Of a DNA stretch of 64,000 nucleotides, positions 12,172 through 23,541 are shown piece by piece. The stretch covers positions 2,971,604 through 3,035,603 of the forward strand of contig KL647288.1 of the NCBI GenBank assembly GCA_000727475.1. The letters run 5' to 3'. Origin of the DNA: Sarcocystis neurona. Its lineage: Eukaryota > Apicomplexa > Conoidasida > Eucoccidiorida > Sarcocystidae. The translations under genes were made by a program, and so were the position numbers. The notes beneath the pieces were generated by a model. That model was given only the letters and a program-made list of their open reading frames with translations, ran no database searches and was not told the DNA's origin. Numbering within the stretch: the stretch's first letter is position 1; each line of letters opens with the position of its first letter.

Positions 12172-12283
12172 TCAAACCGTGTTCGTTAGTGCGTACTGTG
12201 TGGATTACGTGGATGTCTGGTTGCAAACCGTGCGTATTTTCAATGAAAGCCTTCGTTGGAAGGAAAAACGCGACAACCGATAG
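12172..12283 (+). CDS. Putative terminal exon of an unknown gene
   Basis: A strong acceptor (GTTTGTTTTTCAG) is followed by a phase-2 frame reading QTVFVSAYCVDYVDVWLQ, then basic residues and TAG. The amino-acid make-up looks coding and no other frame is as clean. The upstream exon was not found. Confidence 0.3.
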
Positions 12284-12549
12284 AAGGGCCCGTCGACACT
12301 GTACGTTCATGATTACCTCAACAAACGACTGCACCATTGTTGCCATTGGCTGCGTTCGACAGTCGTCATCAGCCTGTAAGTATGGCCGTGTCCATAGAAT
12401 ATCGTCTGCAAATACGTGTACTCCGAAGCAGTCCCCCAGCTTTTTTCCGCGGTACTATGTTAGAGCGAGAAGGGTGACTTTTCGCCGGAACCAGGTCTTG
12501 CAAGTGGAACATGGTAGTCCTTCTGCAGCTTTGTTCTTGTACGAAACAG

Positions 12550-13616
12550 AGGCAGTTACCTTCGATTGCCGATGCGCTAGCGGATGAAGAAGAAGGTAAC
12601 TCGCTGGGGCCGATGGATGTCCCTGACAACGTGGCGGCCTCAGGAGCGGAAGAGAAAGGGTACGAGTTTCAAAATACAATGAGCTGTGGAAAATCTGGAG
12701 TAAACGAACTGGGAGAATCCAAATATTTGTCGAGGCAGGGAAGCTCCGGGTTGGACAAGAAAGGATACCTGACGATGGTTGGCAGACGTACTTACCCAGT
12801 GAAATGCCTCACCACTTAATGTGTATCTCCCCAACACTGGTCTTACAAAAGCAATCACAAAAACCCATCGAATGTACATCTCTGAGTATCTGGAACAATG
12901 GTGTAGGTTTGTTCTCCATCTGAAGTAGACCTGCCTGTTCGTGAGAAAGTTCGTCAATTCCACAACGCGGAACACGGAATATACTGTTGGGAACTTCTGT
13001 AGATGTGTATACGTGTAATGTGAAAGGTTGGAGCGACGTACAGGTGGGGAATTGTATAAGTGAAACGTGTGTTCTTGTGTAAGTACATTCGTTCATGTGG
13101 AGGACTCTCAAGGTGATCGACGACCTCAAACGTCCTGCCGTGTATCGCCGTCGCCTCACTCTACACATGTGTCGACAATCAAGCAGATTTCCATACCTCA
13201 AAGGTAACGGTATCAATGACAAGTCGAATTCTTTACGAGAGAGCACCGCCATTCGATACATATAACGTGCAAAATTTTCTAGACACTACCGTTTTTCTCG
13301 GTTACGTGAACTTGCCGCGGAATCGGCCGCGCCCGTTGAAGCTGACTACTTCAGCTGCAGAAGAGATGCTTTCCCCTCTCAGCCCGCGCTACTACGGGCA
13401 GCCAACGTTCCGATGCAAACAGTGTGTTGATGAGGCCTGTAAGGACGCGCGACTCGTCCTGCGCGGCGTTTTCAGCTCCGCACCACCTTGTGTGTGTATC
13501 GCGCAGGCTCGGCGTACTTGGAAACGATGGCACCTGGGAGTACTTTTACGGTGTCGGACAGCTGCGGAGCCTGTCAAATGGAAATGCTACACTGGTGGAT
13601 CTCTGTTTGCACATAA
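12550..13616 (+). CDS. Protein with C-terminal paired-cysteine zinc-binding motif
   Basis: Three 3' exons close in phase: one starting near 13099 and ending at 13203, 13283-13438, and 13507-13616 (stop TAA). The last intron is only 68 bp with a GTAAGG donor. The join creates a C-terminal segment with FRCKQC, a Cys at the junction, then VSDSCGACQMEMLHWW, giving CxxC...C...CxxC spacing with a following L-x-W. This is a zinc-ribbon or degenerate RING arrangement and loosely recalls the C-terminal zinc finger of SLX1 nucleases, though no GIY-YIG domain was seen. An upstream exon at 12550-12787 (acidic, open) may belong to the same gene, but its phase to the 13.1 kb exon was not closed. Function is uncertain. 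Confidence 0.4.
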
Positions 13617-14759
13617 TTGTTGAGATGTGGACGTGGCATACTCTGGTCAGTTTAGATTTGCCTGGTGCAGGGAGGTTTTCCCATAGGCGTAGGACACACA
13701 CAGAGTCGACACCAACATGCTCACATCTGGATAATGCATGCCCGTTCGGAGAGACACACAGTGTATGTCCTTACCATGCATGCGCACAACGAGTTGTAGG
13801 AGCAGGGCACTTTCGTTCAAAAGATTAATGCAGGGAATCGCCGCTCCCGAGTGGCGCAATAAAGAACATACGTGCTTTGCGTTCACTGAGTGGATTCGGC
13901 TTGGAAAGCCTCTACGCAGAACGCAAGCAGACTATAGGCTTCGTTCGTGGTGGCACAGGAGGAGGCTACGCACAAAATAAAACAGACTCTGCCGCTTCGC
14001 CGCATATCACCAGGTGTCACACGCGAAGCGCCCCACGCGGTATCGCGGTCTGCAGTGTGCGGCTGTCACAGTGTAGACACGGGCTTCACCTGACACGCTG
14101 TCTGACCTGCCCGTGTCCTGCTCATCACATGTGTTCCAGGTACGCGTATTTGCGTACGCGCCCTATTATCATTTCCTGTGTAGATTCCGTTGAAAACGTA
14201 CTCCGTAGGTGGAGTGAATGTTAATTTGCTCCAGACCCGCTTTACGACATGGGTCTTCAAGGGCTCCGCGGAAGAAGCTCCTCAGCATTTGCACACACCT
14301 CAGTTCTCTCACCCAACCTCAGCGTCTTTCTAGGTGGTGACGATGTGGCAACACTGGTGACTTGTGAGGTGCTGCACTGTGGGTCTACTTTTGATGGAGA
14401 GCCTCGATGAGCAGCTGTCATGGCAGACAGTTGTGCATAGCGTTTCTTTAAGGCCATTCGCTCCATCGCGCAACCTCGAATCAATCAAATAAGCGAAGTC
14501 ATCTCCGCACTTACACATTGAATAAGAGCTCCAAGCGTGTGTCTCCGCGTTACACAGGCGTTCCAGTTCCACAACCTATCACCTATTTTGTCATGTTGCC
14601 CTACATGTGCACTGCGTTATAAGTAAAGACTGCCCGTCTTTTCTGCAGGCAAAATTTATCTCTCCCGCCTCTCAACAAAGCCGGCCCTGCCGTGTTCCCC
14701 ACTTTTTCTCTCCTGGTTTAGTGACATTAAATGGGGGAACCGTCACCCCTATTTTGCCT

Positions 14760-14965
14760 GTGTGAAGGCACGTCAGCTATGGCGCTTTTTGACAAGACGC
14801 TTCGTCCGCAACTCTGACTTATCACAGCTGTTGCCCGCGTATGTGGTTGTTGAGGCAACCCGTGTCCCCTCAACTCGCTTCTTTTTGGCCACTTTGATCG
14901 GAACACCGCGCGACTGGAAGAGACGCGAGGACCGTCAGCGACTATCACGCTGCGCGCAAATATAA
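14760..14965 (+). CDS. Putative terminal exon, basic protein
   Basis: Open from an AG at about 14768 or slightly upstream, reading RQLWRFLTRRFVRNSDLSQ and LLPAYVVVEATRVPSTRFF, then a strongly basic tail and stop at 14963-14965. Composition is clearly protein-like, with spaced hydrophobic and basic residues. Upstream exons between 13.7 and 14.7 kb were not identified. It could be the last exon of another helical-repeat protein. Confidence 0.35.
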
Positions 14966-15459
14966 TGTTTAGCGTGCTTTTATACACAAATACGCACCAA
15001 TTACCTCCAGACTTAACAGTGGAAAACTGCACTTCTGCAGAGAAAACTACTTCCGCTGTCGAAGAGACTTCGCGTCCCAAATTCGTAAATTTTCTACCGT
15101 CTTCTACAATGCCTTAATACCTACACCCGCGTCTCTTAGCATTGTTTCGCACGCAAGCAGTAGGAATATATGCCATACTCTATTCATTCGTTCCTCCAGG
15201 AGGCGCATTTGCACCAGAAGGCAGGCATATGCACACACACAGAAGGCTGCTTCCTGCATACCGTGTCGCATGCATCCGCACCATGCAAGTACGTGGGACC
15301 ACTCGCACGAAGCTTGCCGCTCTCCAAAAGCCGGGATCTTTCGTACGGAAAGAATCCACCACCAAAAGAAGCGAAAAATGGGGTAAATTACACGTGCAGG
15401 AAACACGAGACCGTACGTATAACGGAACACGTAGCTGGACGGTCGTAGGTACGCCGGAC

Positions 15460-15730
15460 TGCGGGTAAGGGGGGGGCCGGGTGATGCTACAGCTGCGGAG
15501 GGGGTGTATAACCAGGGCGGACTCCTTTACCCGCCGAATATTCTTTACTCGACTGAAAGCGACTCAATGGAGGGAGACTGGTAAACTGACATTCCAATAT
15601 GAGTTTGAACGGCTGCTGTGGCAGTTCGCGATGCGAAAGGGTTCGTAGCCCGAAACCCTTACTCACATCCTCAGGCGCTACGAAATTTCGCTAGCGGCAA
15701 CAGCAGTGCTCGCGTGTATACCCTGTGGAG
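15460..15730. other. Non-coding block with several short hairpins
   Basis: No credible exon on either strand. The block has a G8 run near 15471, an imperfect stem built from AAGGGTTCG near 15648 and CGAAACCCTT near 15651-15662, and a second imperfect stem around CGAAATTTCG near 15680. It could be a structured RNA or simply intergenic DNA between the preceding genes and the ASCC1-like gene. No tRNA boxes or known RNA motif were recognised. Confidence 0.25.
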
Positions 15731-16160
15731 AAAGCAGTAACGTAGAGACACGCGGAAGGGGTGTATGAAGAAGCTATATTACCATGTGGAGGCCGTGGTG
15801 TCAGGTGCGCATGCGCATGTAGGATGGTAGAAGGGGAAAGCTGTATGTCTAGGGGAACACCTACACCTCGTGCGAACGGACAACACGACCGACTCCTATC
15901 GGCGCACGGTATCCACTTGACAGTGCAGATGTAGAGGGATACGTGTACACAGTACGTGTGTATGTATAAGTGTGTACGTGGATAAATGAACGTATAACGC
16001 GTAGGTTAAATGAGTGTGTGGCGCGCGTGGGAGCTCCTGCGGAGCAAGACGCAATTTTCAGGTGTAGCTTCTCTTCCGTTGACAGCGGGGCATAGGAAGC
16101 AATGCACAGGATGAAGTTAAAACACAGGAGGAGTCGCGTGTACGAGAAACCGCCTTTAGC

Positions 16161-18845
16161 ATGAATCTGCTGCTGTATAGATCAGTGAACCCATACGTCG
16201 CAGATAGGGCACGACATCGTGTCTGCCTCTCCGCATTCCTCCTTTGGACCACCCGTTCATTCCAAGCAAGCTTCCTGGACCGGCACTGGGACAGTTTTTC
16301 AAGCCTCAAAAGTGGACAGGTATCTTGGATGCCTATAAAAAGTTATCAACGCCCACGAGGGTGTTCAAAAATGCAGGGCCGCAACCTGGTACTCGAGGCA
16401 TTGGCGAAACCTCAGTTCGAAGCCATAAAGGTCGGAAGTGCGTTCTACCGTGAAATCCATGTTCCCGAGAGCGTTCGCACGTACACGGACACTCCGCAGT
16501 GGGACCAAAAACAGTTAACTGCGGCAAGAAGAGAAGAAATGCAGAGGAGGAGGGATACGAAGGAGAGTGAAGTAAGTGCTCGTGCGTTCACGGACTCAAA
16601 AGACAGTGGAGAGGAAAAGGCCGTAGACGGAGCAGGAGGAGGAGGCACGTCCATGACGCGAGAACAAGACTCCAGCGCAGCACTCCGTATGAACCAAGAA
16701 GAACGAGAGTGCAGCGTGGGACCTGCTGTTGTGAACACCGGCACGGGAGACAACGATCCACTGGAGAGCGCAGGAACGTCTTTCTGCGTTGAAGAGGGGC
16801 CTTCTATTGATGCTTCAGGGACAAAATGGATTTTGAAGCTGCATACGAGGACGCCTCTGCATCAGGTCGTTGTTGGGAAGAAGCAAGCCAAACTTGTACA
16901 CATTGGGAAGCAATATAATGTACGTGCTACGGCGCGATACGACGTGCCGCGCTTTGTGATACGTCTCGAGGCAGCAGAGCGAACTGCCTTGCTTCGGGCA
17001 CGTGAACATATGAGGGAGCTAGTTGCAAAGAACAAGGAATCGATCCCGTACACCCACTTTGTCAGCCTGCCCCTCACAGATCCACGTTTCCAGGCTCGCT
17101 ACCACATCTTCAAAACCCAAGTTACTGCGGCGTATCCCAATTTTGACGAGGCGCTTTTTCCCAACCCAGAACATCTGCACATCACTGTGCTTCTGTTGCG
17201 ACTAATCACAGATGAAGAAGAGGCCCGCTGCAAAAACATATTGGAGAGCATTTCAGGAGAGATTTACGATGCCGTGGATACACGATCCCTTGTGCTTCAC
17301 CTGAAAGGCCTAGAAATTATGAACGACGATCCCAGCGCAGCGTCCGTCGTCTTCACCAGCCAGTACACAGGGTAAGGATGCTATGGAATTAGTACAAACA
17401 ATAGTACAGCCACTTTTCCGTGGGAAGACTCGCACAACATGCGGAGCTGGACGTAGAGTAGTAGCAGACGGGTATATTTTGGGGGTGGAAGGGCACACGC
17501 CGCACATATGCATACTGTGTATACCAGTCAGTACACAGGGTAAGGACAGAAATTAGTACAAACAATGGTGCAGCCACTATTCCGTGTGGAATCTCCGAGA
17601 ACACGCCGAGCCGGACGTGGAGAAGCAGTAGCAGACGGGTATACCGTAGGGGCAGAAGGGCACACGCTTCACATATGCATATTGTGCGACTCACGTATTA
17701 CGGCTGGATCTCAGCGCTTCATGGACTTAGGCACCTATTTTGTTAAGCGCGTGCCTGCGCGTGAGTAAATACGCGATATTCTGTCTCAATACTGAATATA
17801 CTTTTATGGAGCGAGGCACTATCGAGGAGCATCGAGAATGTTCGCAGGGCCTGTACGAAGGTTGACACATGGGCTGACGTTAAATGTCGTAGCATTTTTG
17901 TGAAGTCGCCCCAGGCTTACTGCATGTTGCGCGCTCTGTCATATGTGTCTGTGTGTATACGTGTTGGCCATAGTCTTGATGTACTGGTGCATGTAGGTGT
18001 GTCCGCGTCCGTCTGTATGCGGATGTGTATCAAAATACAAATAATTCAGTGCGCGTATAGGCATGTAAACAAGGTTGCACGTGCGTATGTGTGTGTACCG
18101 GTGTGTACGCGACTATGGCACTTGGGAATGTGTTTATACGATGTAGAGGTATGTATGTGTGCCATGTGGTTGTGGCTCTGGACGCGGTTGTGTGCTCGGG
18201 TGCGCTTCTGTATCTCTGCGTGTGCCGGGTGGAGTGCACCACTGGATGCATCGCCACGGGCGTCCAGACATGTACAAGTGGATGCAGCAGTAGCTACGTG
18301 CAGGTGGGACGTTGATACACATTCCTTCCGCAGCGGCGGCCCCCCATTCCGAAGCCTTCTCCTTTGCACTGTCGTCTACATGGCACAACCTTTTTGGTTT
18401 CTTTTCTCGTTTCCTGCTGGCCCTCTGCAGCAACGAGAAAGATTCTGAGACCTGTCGCCGTTTACGACGCTTGTGCTCAGTCGTCGCAGAAGCCTTCCGA
18501 GCAGGAGGATTTCTTTCTGAAGAGGAAATGAAGCGCCAGCAATTAGACGCATTACCAGGGGAGGATGCAAAACAGAAACTACATGCAACCCTGTTGAACT
18601 CCAAATTGCGCCTGAACATTCCGCATGGACGTCAACTGTCACGAACAGCTACAGCTGACGCTCCACAGACTGCTACACAGTTTCCGTCGGCTTCGAACAC
18701 GAGCTTCGACGCCACGGAGCTACTATGCAATTTTAAACTTTTTGATTTTTTCGAATGTCGTGTGTCCAGCGTAGCACTGGTTGCCCGTGCGAGGTACTCT
18801 GCCGAAGGCAACGCTGTGGTCGCGGCTTCGGTCCGGTTGCCTTAA
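16161..18845 (+). CDS. ASCC1: ASCC1-like protein (KH domain plus 2H phosphoesterase domain)
   Basis: Two exons, 16161-17371 and 18431-18845, join phase 2 to 1 and give a predicted 541 aa ending in TAA's frame at 18845. Residues about 215-290 form a KH-like unit (TPLHQVVVGKKQAKLVHIG... then RFVIRLEAAERTALLRAREH). From about 295, THFVSLPLTDPRFQ begins the AKAP7/ASCC1 2'-5' ligase-like domain. Its two H-x-T catalytic motifs are both present: HIT at residue 340 in exon 1 and HAT at residue 455 in exon 2. The C-terminus (FDATELLCNFKLFDF) also matches the family. ASCC1 is a subunit of the activating signal cointegrator complex, linked in animals to transcription and to alkylation-damage repair. The first 200 residues are poorly conserved and Gly/Glu/Arg-rich. 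A second frame is open over 16244-16450, so an alternative first exon is possible. The intron contains a tandem duplication of the exon 1 donor. Confidence 0.85.
17355..17686 (+). repeat. Tandem duplication (two ~166-bp copies) carrying a duplicated 5' splice site
   Basis: Copy 1 runs about 17355-17520 and copy 2 about 17523-17686, roughly 80% identical with small indels. Both begin ACCAG(C/T)CAGTACACAGGG followed by TAAGGA and both end near ACATATGCATA. The copy therefore includes the last codons of ASCC1 exon 1 and its GTAAGG donor, so a second, intact-looking donor lies about 168 bp downstream of the real one. Confidence 0.9.
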
Positions 18846-19117
18846 CCTGGGAGCAGGAAAGAGAGACGAAGGTTGTAGGAAATCCATATGGCAAGCACGC
18901 GCTAAGCTGATAAGCCTTTGTAAACGGGGGGGAGAAACGACAAACGTGACAGAAAATCTGGCACATGCACTGGGTGGGTGGCACAGAAAGCTGATATGGT
19001 CTTGTAAACAAAGGGAGTAAAGCCACTGAAACACCTTAAGTGGAAGGACGGAGACCTATTCAGGCCTCCACAATGAAGAAGTCATTATCTCGACAAGATG
19101 GGGGAGGGATGTGTGTA

Positions 19118-19185
19118 CGTGTGTATATATATATATATATAAGTATATATATATATATGGTGGGGGTGGGGGGGGGGGGAGGGGT
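19118..19185. repeat. TA microsatellite followed by G-rich tract
   Basis: About 40 bp of TA repeats, interrupted once, run directly into a stretch of about 30 bp that is almost all G (including a run of nine or more). It lies in the spacer after the ASCC1-like gene. Low-complexity, no coding content. Confidence 0.9.
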
Positions 19186-19318
19186 CGGTGGCAGGGAATG
19201 ATTTTGCCATGAAAGTGACCCAGTAATACTAGGTTCGGTAGATTTTCTCAACACGCTAACCCGCGTTTTGTACACTTGGGAGCGTCGGTGATCTTCAGCG
19301 GACGCTCTTTATCGTTGT

Positions 19319-22054
19319 GTGTTAGGCAATCGTGGTAGCAGGAGCAGCGGGAGTGTCAAGAAAAATATATTTTACAACAGGGAAGTGCGACGGAGCGCTT
19401 TGAGAACTGGCGTTCGCAGGGAGATCCCTCTCAAGCAGTGCAGCCGATGTGGAGATGCGGCCCCATTTTCTCGTCTACCTGAAAGAAAGTCTTCCGTCTC
19501 TCGCGGAAACGGTTGTAACCACCTTTCACGTATGGTCACTTCTTGCGTTAGTCGGCTATGTGAGTGACTGTGCAACATCTGTGGCTCGAGCGAATGATGT
19601 GCATATGTAGAATAATCGTGCACTTACACTGCGTGATTTTTTTCGGTCCATATATCCTAAATCGATGACGTGCGAAGATTCTAACATACGCTGCAGGTAC
19701 GGCTCAACTAGGTACTACGCTGATGAAGCTGGATGAGCGGAACAGCGCACCTGCAGCAGAAGCGCTTCAGACGGAGACTGATACATATCCATCGCAGTTC
19801 TATGTTGCTCTGCAGTCTCACTCTGGACCATTATTCCGTATTCGTCTGTAGAACAAACAGTGATACTTTCAGGAGAATAATCTGGCTGTTTTGTGCATTC
19901 TGTGGTAGAAACTCACCGGCGCAGGCATTTTTCTGTTGTTCACTTGCAAGTAGTCGGCTGCAGTCACGTACGCGGCTGCGCTCCTTCCTTCACTTGTTGA
20001 CTATTATGTCCTGACATCACAAATCTCACGTTCTACGTCGACACGCTTCAGTAGTGTGAGTCGCTCTACACTGTTTCTCCCGAGCTCTTACTGTTTTTCT
20101 TTCCTCCAGACATTAGTTGACATGAGTACGCACCACGTGCGCCTGCTGTGCAGCCGGAGCGAAGCCTCAAGTCAAACGACGTAGTTGTAGACAGTCTCAC
20201 CATTGGTCTGGTGAGTCGTTTTCAGCGCGACGTAGGCCTGCACCATACGAGCAACGCCATCAGCGACGCAGGGAGAACTGAAACACGTCACTACCCGGTG
20301 TGAAAGGGATAGCATACGACAATTCTAGGAAAGTATGCACGCGGACTGCTGCGGGCCAAGGAGACATCATTAGAGGAGATGACGTCTGTGTAGACACGTT
20401 GGCTTACGTGATTGTCCGTGTCGTTTTCAAGGTGGTGCCGGCACGCGCTGCGCGAGCATCGCAAGCGCAACGCTGAGCACATCGTATGTAATGCTTTCAA
20501 CAAAATACAGCCCATAACTGTTTCAAATAACATGCTCTCGGTATGAAGGCACGTAAAAAAACCTTTCCGCCGATTGTTGATCTGAGATATCGTCGAACTT
20601 GTCGAAAGTCTATGCCCTGCGCAATCCCTGCACGAGGACGCGCGCAAGCGCCTGTAACAACGCAGGACGCTGCCGTGTGGCCTCTAGGCGGGCATCATGT
20701 CTTTTGCCTTCTTTCCTGCACATTAGACCCCCCTGTACCAAGCCTACAGATTTCGTACTAGCAGCACGAGTAGCCCCCTGTACAGGATTGTCTGATGAAG
20801 ACGGCCGTCAAGGTGACGCGCAGCGTTACTCAGGTGTGTCGACTGAGCCTCTCACCAGTTATCCTGCCATCTTGCCTTTGTCGGCGCAGCAGGTATGCAT
20901 TGGTGGCCGTAAGAAAATATGCAGCTTTTCGTCATAATGCGAAAGGCGACATGCGTGCTAAGTGATCAGAGTATGGAGGGAAGCGCTACCGCTCGGCTGC
21001 CTATCCGCATCATTGGGGTTATCTGATATCCTGTCTTTTACTTTAAAATCTTTGTCATAAAAGGTGGTATACACTGCGAGTAAGCTGTGGTGTGCACAGT
21101 TGATCAGTAGCAGTTGAGCTGGAAAAGTGAGCTACCGAGACTTAGCTGGGGCGAAAGGGAGAGTGTACGTGCGTGCACTCGTAGCAAACGCCGTGTTGTG
21201 CAGAGGCAGCACTCCAGAGGTCGGATCCAAGGAAAAATCTATGCATTCCGCCAGATCACCGTCGTGTGGACCTTTTTTCCTCCAGTCTACTTCACCGTTG
21301 GTTTGTTGAAGAGCGACCTTGGAAACGCGAATTTCGGAATCGTGGGATTCTGGGAACAGCCGAACAGTTTTCTGTGAGCCTCCCGGTGGACTGCAAATGT
21401 CGAACACTGCTTGCTCAATCAGCTTGCATTAGTCACGCCAGTACCCGTTGAAGACACCTCTGCGTGCCTCAATGTAACGGTTGCGATAGTTAAGGGCGTG
21501 GGCCTGTGACAAGCCTTTCGTTCAGCGGTAACATGCCACATTTGTGGAGCGTAGTGAGTTGCAACACTGTGTGTTCTTACCCCCTACCCCGGTGACAATA
21601 GCGCCTTACTCGACCCAGTTGCTTAGGTCTCAAGTTGCAGCAGGTAATAAGATACTCTGCCCTCTGTCGGTCACACGTGTAGGCGTTCTGTCCTGCGAAA
21701 AGGTCCACCACAGCGGCCGCCCTTTTTCTCAACACCATTGGTACAAGTTTGTTAGCTCGTCATTGGCGCCTGGTATGACTGTACGGTAGTTATCCTTGGG
21801 CGCTTTTGACGACAAAAGTGTTGATTATACGCAGCGAGGTTCCGGCGGTGGAGAGACCGGACACGGAGGCTGCATTGTTGCGCTCAGACGTAAGGATGAG
21901 ATATGTAGTAGACACCACGCCATGTATTTGGACAGAGACCTACCTGCCGCTGGGACTGACGTACAGTACTTTTTTCCGGGGTCTCTGTCAAGTGGGCTTC
22001 ATGGGTAAAAGGTCCACCTTCCGCCAAATGTGCCTCCAGAGCACGCAGCACTAA
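19319..22054 (+). CDS. Scattered exons of an unresolved multi-exon gene
   Basis: Several individually convincing exons on the + strand. About 19319-19545 contains IPLKQCSRCGDAAPFSRL with a CxxC pair. About 20150-20210 reads APAVQPERSLKSNDVVVDSL and ends at a GTGAGT donor. 20750-20892 reads FVLAARVAPCTGLSDEDGR between CTACAG and GTATGC. About 21284-21450 contains HRWFVEERPWKREFRNRG. About 21832-22054 contains PAVERPDTEAALLRSDVRMR. I could not close the phases from one to the next, so these may be one gene or two, and more exons are missing. No domain was recognised. Confidence 0.35.
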
Positions 22055-22146
22055 AAGTTCGCCGTCATCGGTGTACTGCTGTCCAAGTTTCAGTATGGTC
22101 TCACGTCCTCGTGTACCCTGCTTTCCGGTTGTGCTCACGGTGTGCT

Positions 22147-23541
22147 ATGGGGGGACAAAGTCCCAACCTCGCGCAAGTTCTGCTTCTGGTGTTAGCGACA
22201 GCGCTAGCGCGCTACGGAAGTACCAAAGGTTCAACAGAGAGAGCTTCTGTTCGCCTGAGTTGTAGATTCCGTTTAGGAGAGACGCAACAACACATACAGA
22301 GCACGGGGTGGCCTGGCGAGCATAGGAATATTACGCGCGCTGCCTCACAAAAGCACAGTGCTGCAGACAGCCAGGCCAATATTATAAATACGCGTATCTG
22401 CGGGTCCAGGTCAACTTCTACTACAGAGGCCACCGCTCTAGGAAAATCCCCTTCCAGGTCTCTCGTTTCTGACCCTGCGGGGTCTCTCAATGCTTTTGAA
22501 GGGCGTACGAATGCAGACGACTCTCCGCACGAACAACTGCTACACCAAGTTCTTCCGGACGGGAATAAAAAGGGGGTTCTTCAGCTGTCCACCGAAACGG
22601 GAGGGGAAACTTTTGATACAGGAAGCGGGTCTGCTCTCAGCGACGGTGCTGGCGCGAGGGACACCTTCAAAGATCACTCTTCAGCTTTTGTACTTCTACC
22701 CAACACGGAACGGAGGGTGGTGGACAGGAGTCTTAATCATGATATGAGAAGCGGCAATACTGGCAGTAAAGTAATCGACAGCGCGCTCAATGGAATTGGG
22801 TTTTCAGTAGTCAAGCATTCATTTGACCATTCTCTTCGGAAAGTCCAGCTTGGCACCGAGCATGCTCGGAAACGTTTAGCGTGGCAGTCGGCTTATCAGG
22901 CACGTGTGCTGCTACAGAGCGTTGATAACTCTAGAGTTAGACCTATTCGCACTTCGCCGGAGATACCACCGAGGAGGGCGCATGTTGTCGGGCAAGAGGA
23001 GCCAAAGGGTGGTCCTTTCGATTGTCAGTCAAACACAGATGCATGTACGTCTCATCACATTGCTGGAGTGACAGAATGGAAATCTAAAGTGGAAGCGCTA
23101 AGCCCTCCTCAAGAGTATTCGTCGACTTTTGACAGGAGAGACAGGCTCAAGCATCTGCCTTCCAAAAGAGTTGCGGCAGGTAGTGGTTTTACTCCTGAAG
23201 AAACCGGCGAAATGGAAGCCTCAGCACGAATTCCTGTCCAAGACAACGCGTATGGTGATCCTCTGGCCGCCTCTTTTACAAGTGAACGCCCAGCAGGCAT
23301 CAGCGTGGAGGACTCTGACGCCAAGGACACCATTGTTGGAAAAACGCGGCACAACCGGCAGCACCACATCGAAGCACCGCAGTGGGCGAGTCCACACGCT
23401 GGTACTGCTAAGGAAACACCTCCAGTAATTCAAAGCTTGCCCAGGTCGCGCTCGGCGGAATCGCGGAACTTTTACGGTAACGAAATTCTACGTCGATTAG
23501 GCATAGTGGCAAGCAGCCCCTATGCACCTGATGGGAACTAA
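22147..23541 (+). CDS. Predicted secreted protein, intron-free
   Basis: 464 codons with stop TAA. The start at 22147 is chosen because the upstream part of the open frame has no ATG and because this Met is followed by an ideal signal peptide: short polar n-region, then LAQVLLLVLATALARYGS with a plausible cleavage after Ala or Gly. The mature protein is hydrophilic, rich in Ser, Thr, Arg, Glu and His, with almost no predicted membrane segments and few Cys, so probably largely disordered. An intron-free secreted protein of this type in a coccidian could be a secretory-organelle (rhoptry or dense granule) or vacuolar protein, but nothing in the sequence shows which. No homologue was recognised. 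Confidence 0.6.
   Translation: MGGQSPNLAQVLLLVLATALARYGSTKGSTERASVRLSCRFRLGETQQHIQSTGWPGEHRNITRAASQKHSAADSQANIINTRICGSRSTSTTEATALGKSPSRSLVSDPAGSLNAFEGRTNADDSPHEQLLHQVLPDGNKKGVLQLSTETGGETFDTGSGSALSDGAGARDTFKDHSSAFVLLPNTERRVVDRSLNHDMRSGNTGSKVIDSALNGIGFSVVKHSFDHSLRKVQLGTEHARKRLAWQSAYQARVLLQSVDNSRVRPIRTSPEIPPRRAHVVGQEEPKGGPFDCQSNTDACTSHHIAGVTEWKSKVEALSPPQEYSSTFDRRDRLKHLPSKRVAAGSGFTPEETGEMEASARIPVQDNAYGDPLAASFTSERPAGISVEDSDAKDTIVGKTRHNRQHHIEAPQWASPHAGTAKETPPVIQSLPRSRSAESRNFYGNEILRRLGIVASSPYAPDGN

Noticed and set aside
17565..17768. Open + frame in the second duplicate copy, ending near the ASCC1-like exon 1
   Set aside because: Exon 1 (ends 17371) joins in phase directly to 18431, where family-matching sequence resumes; this frame has no family similarity.
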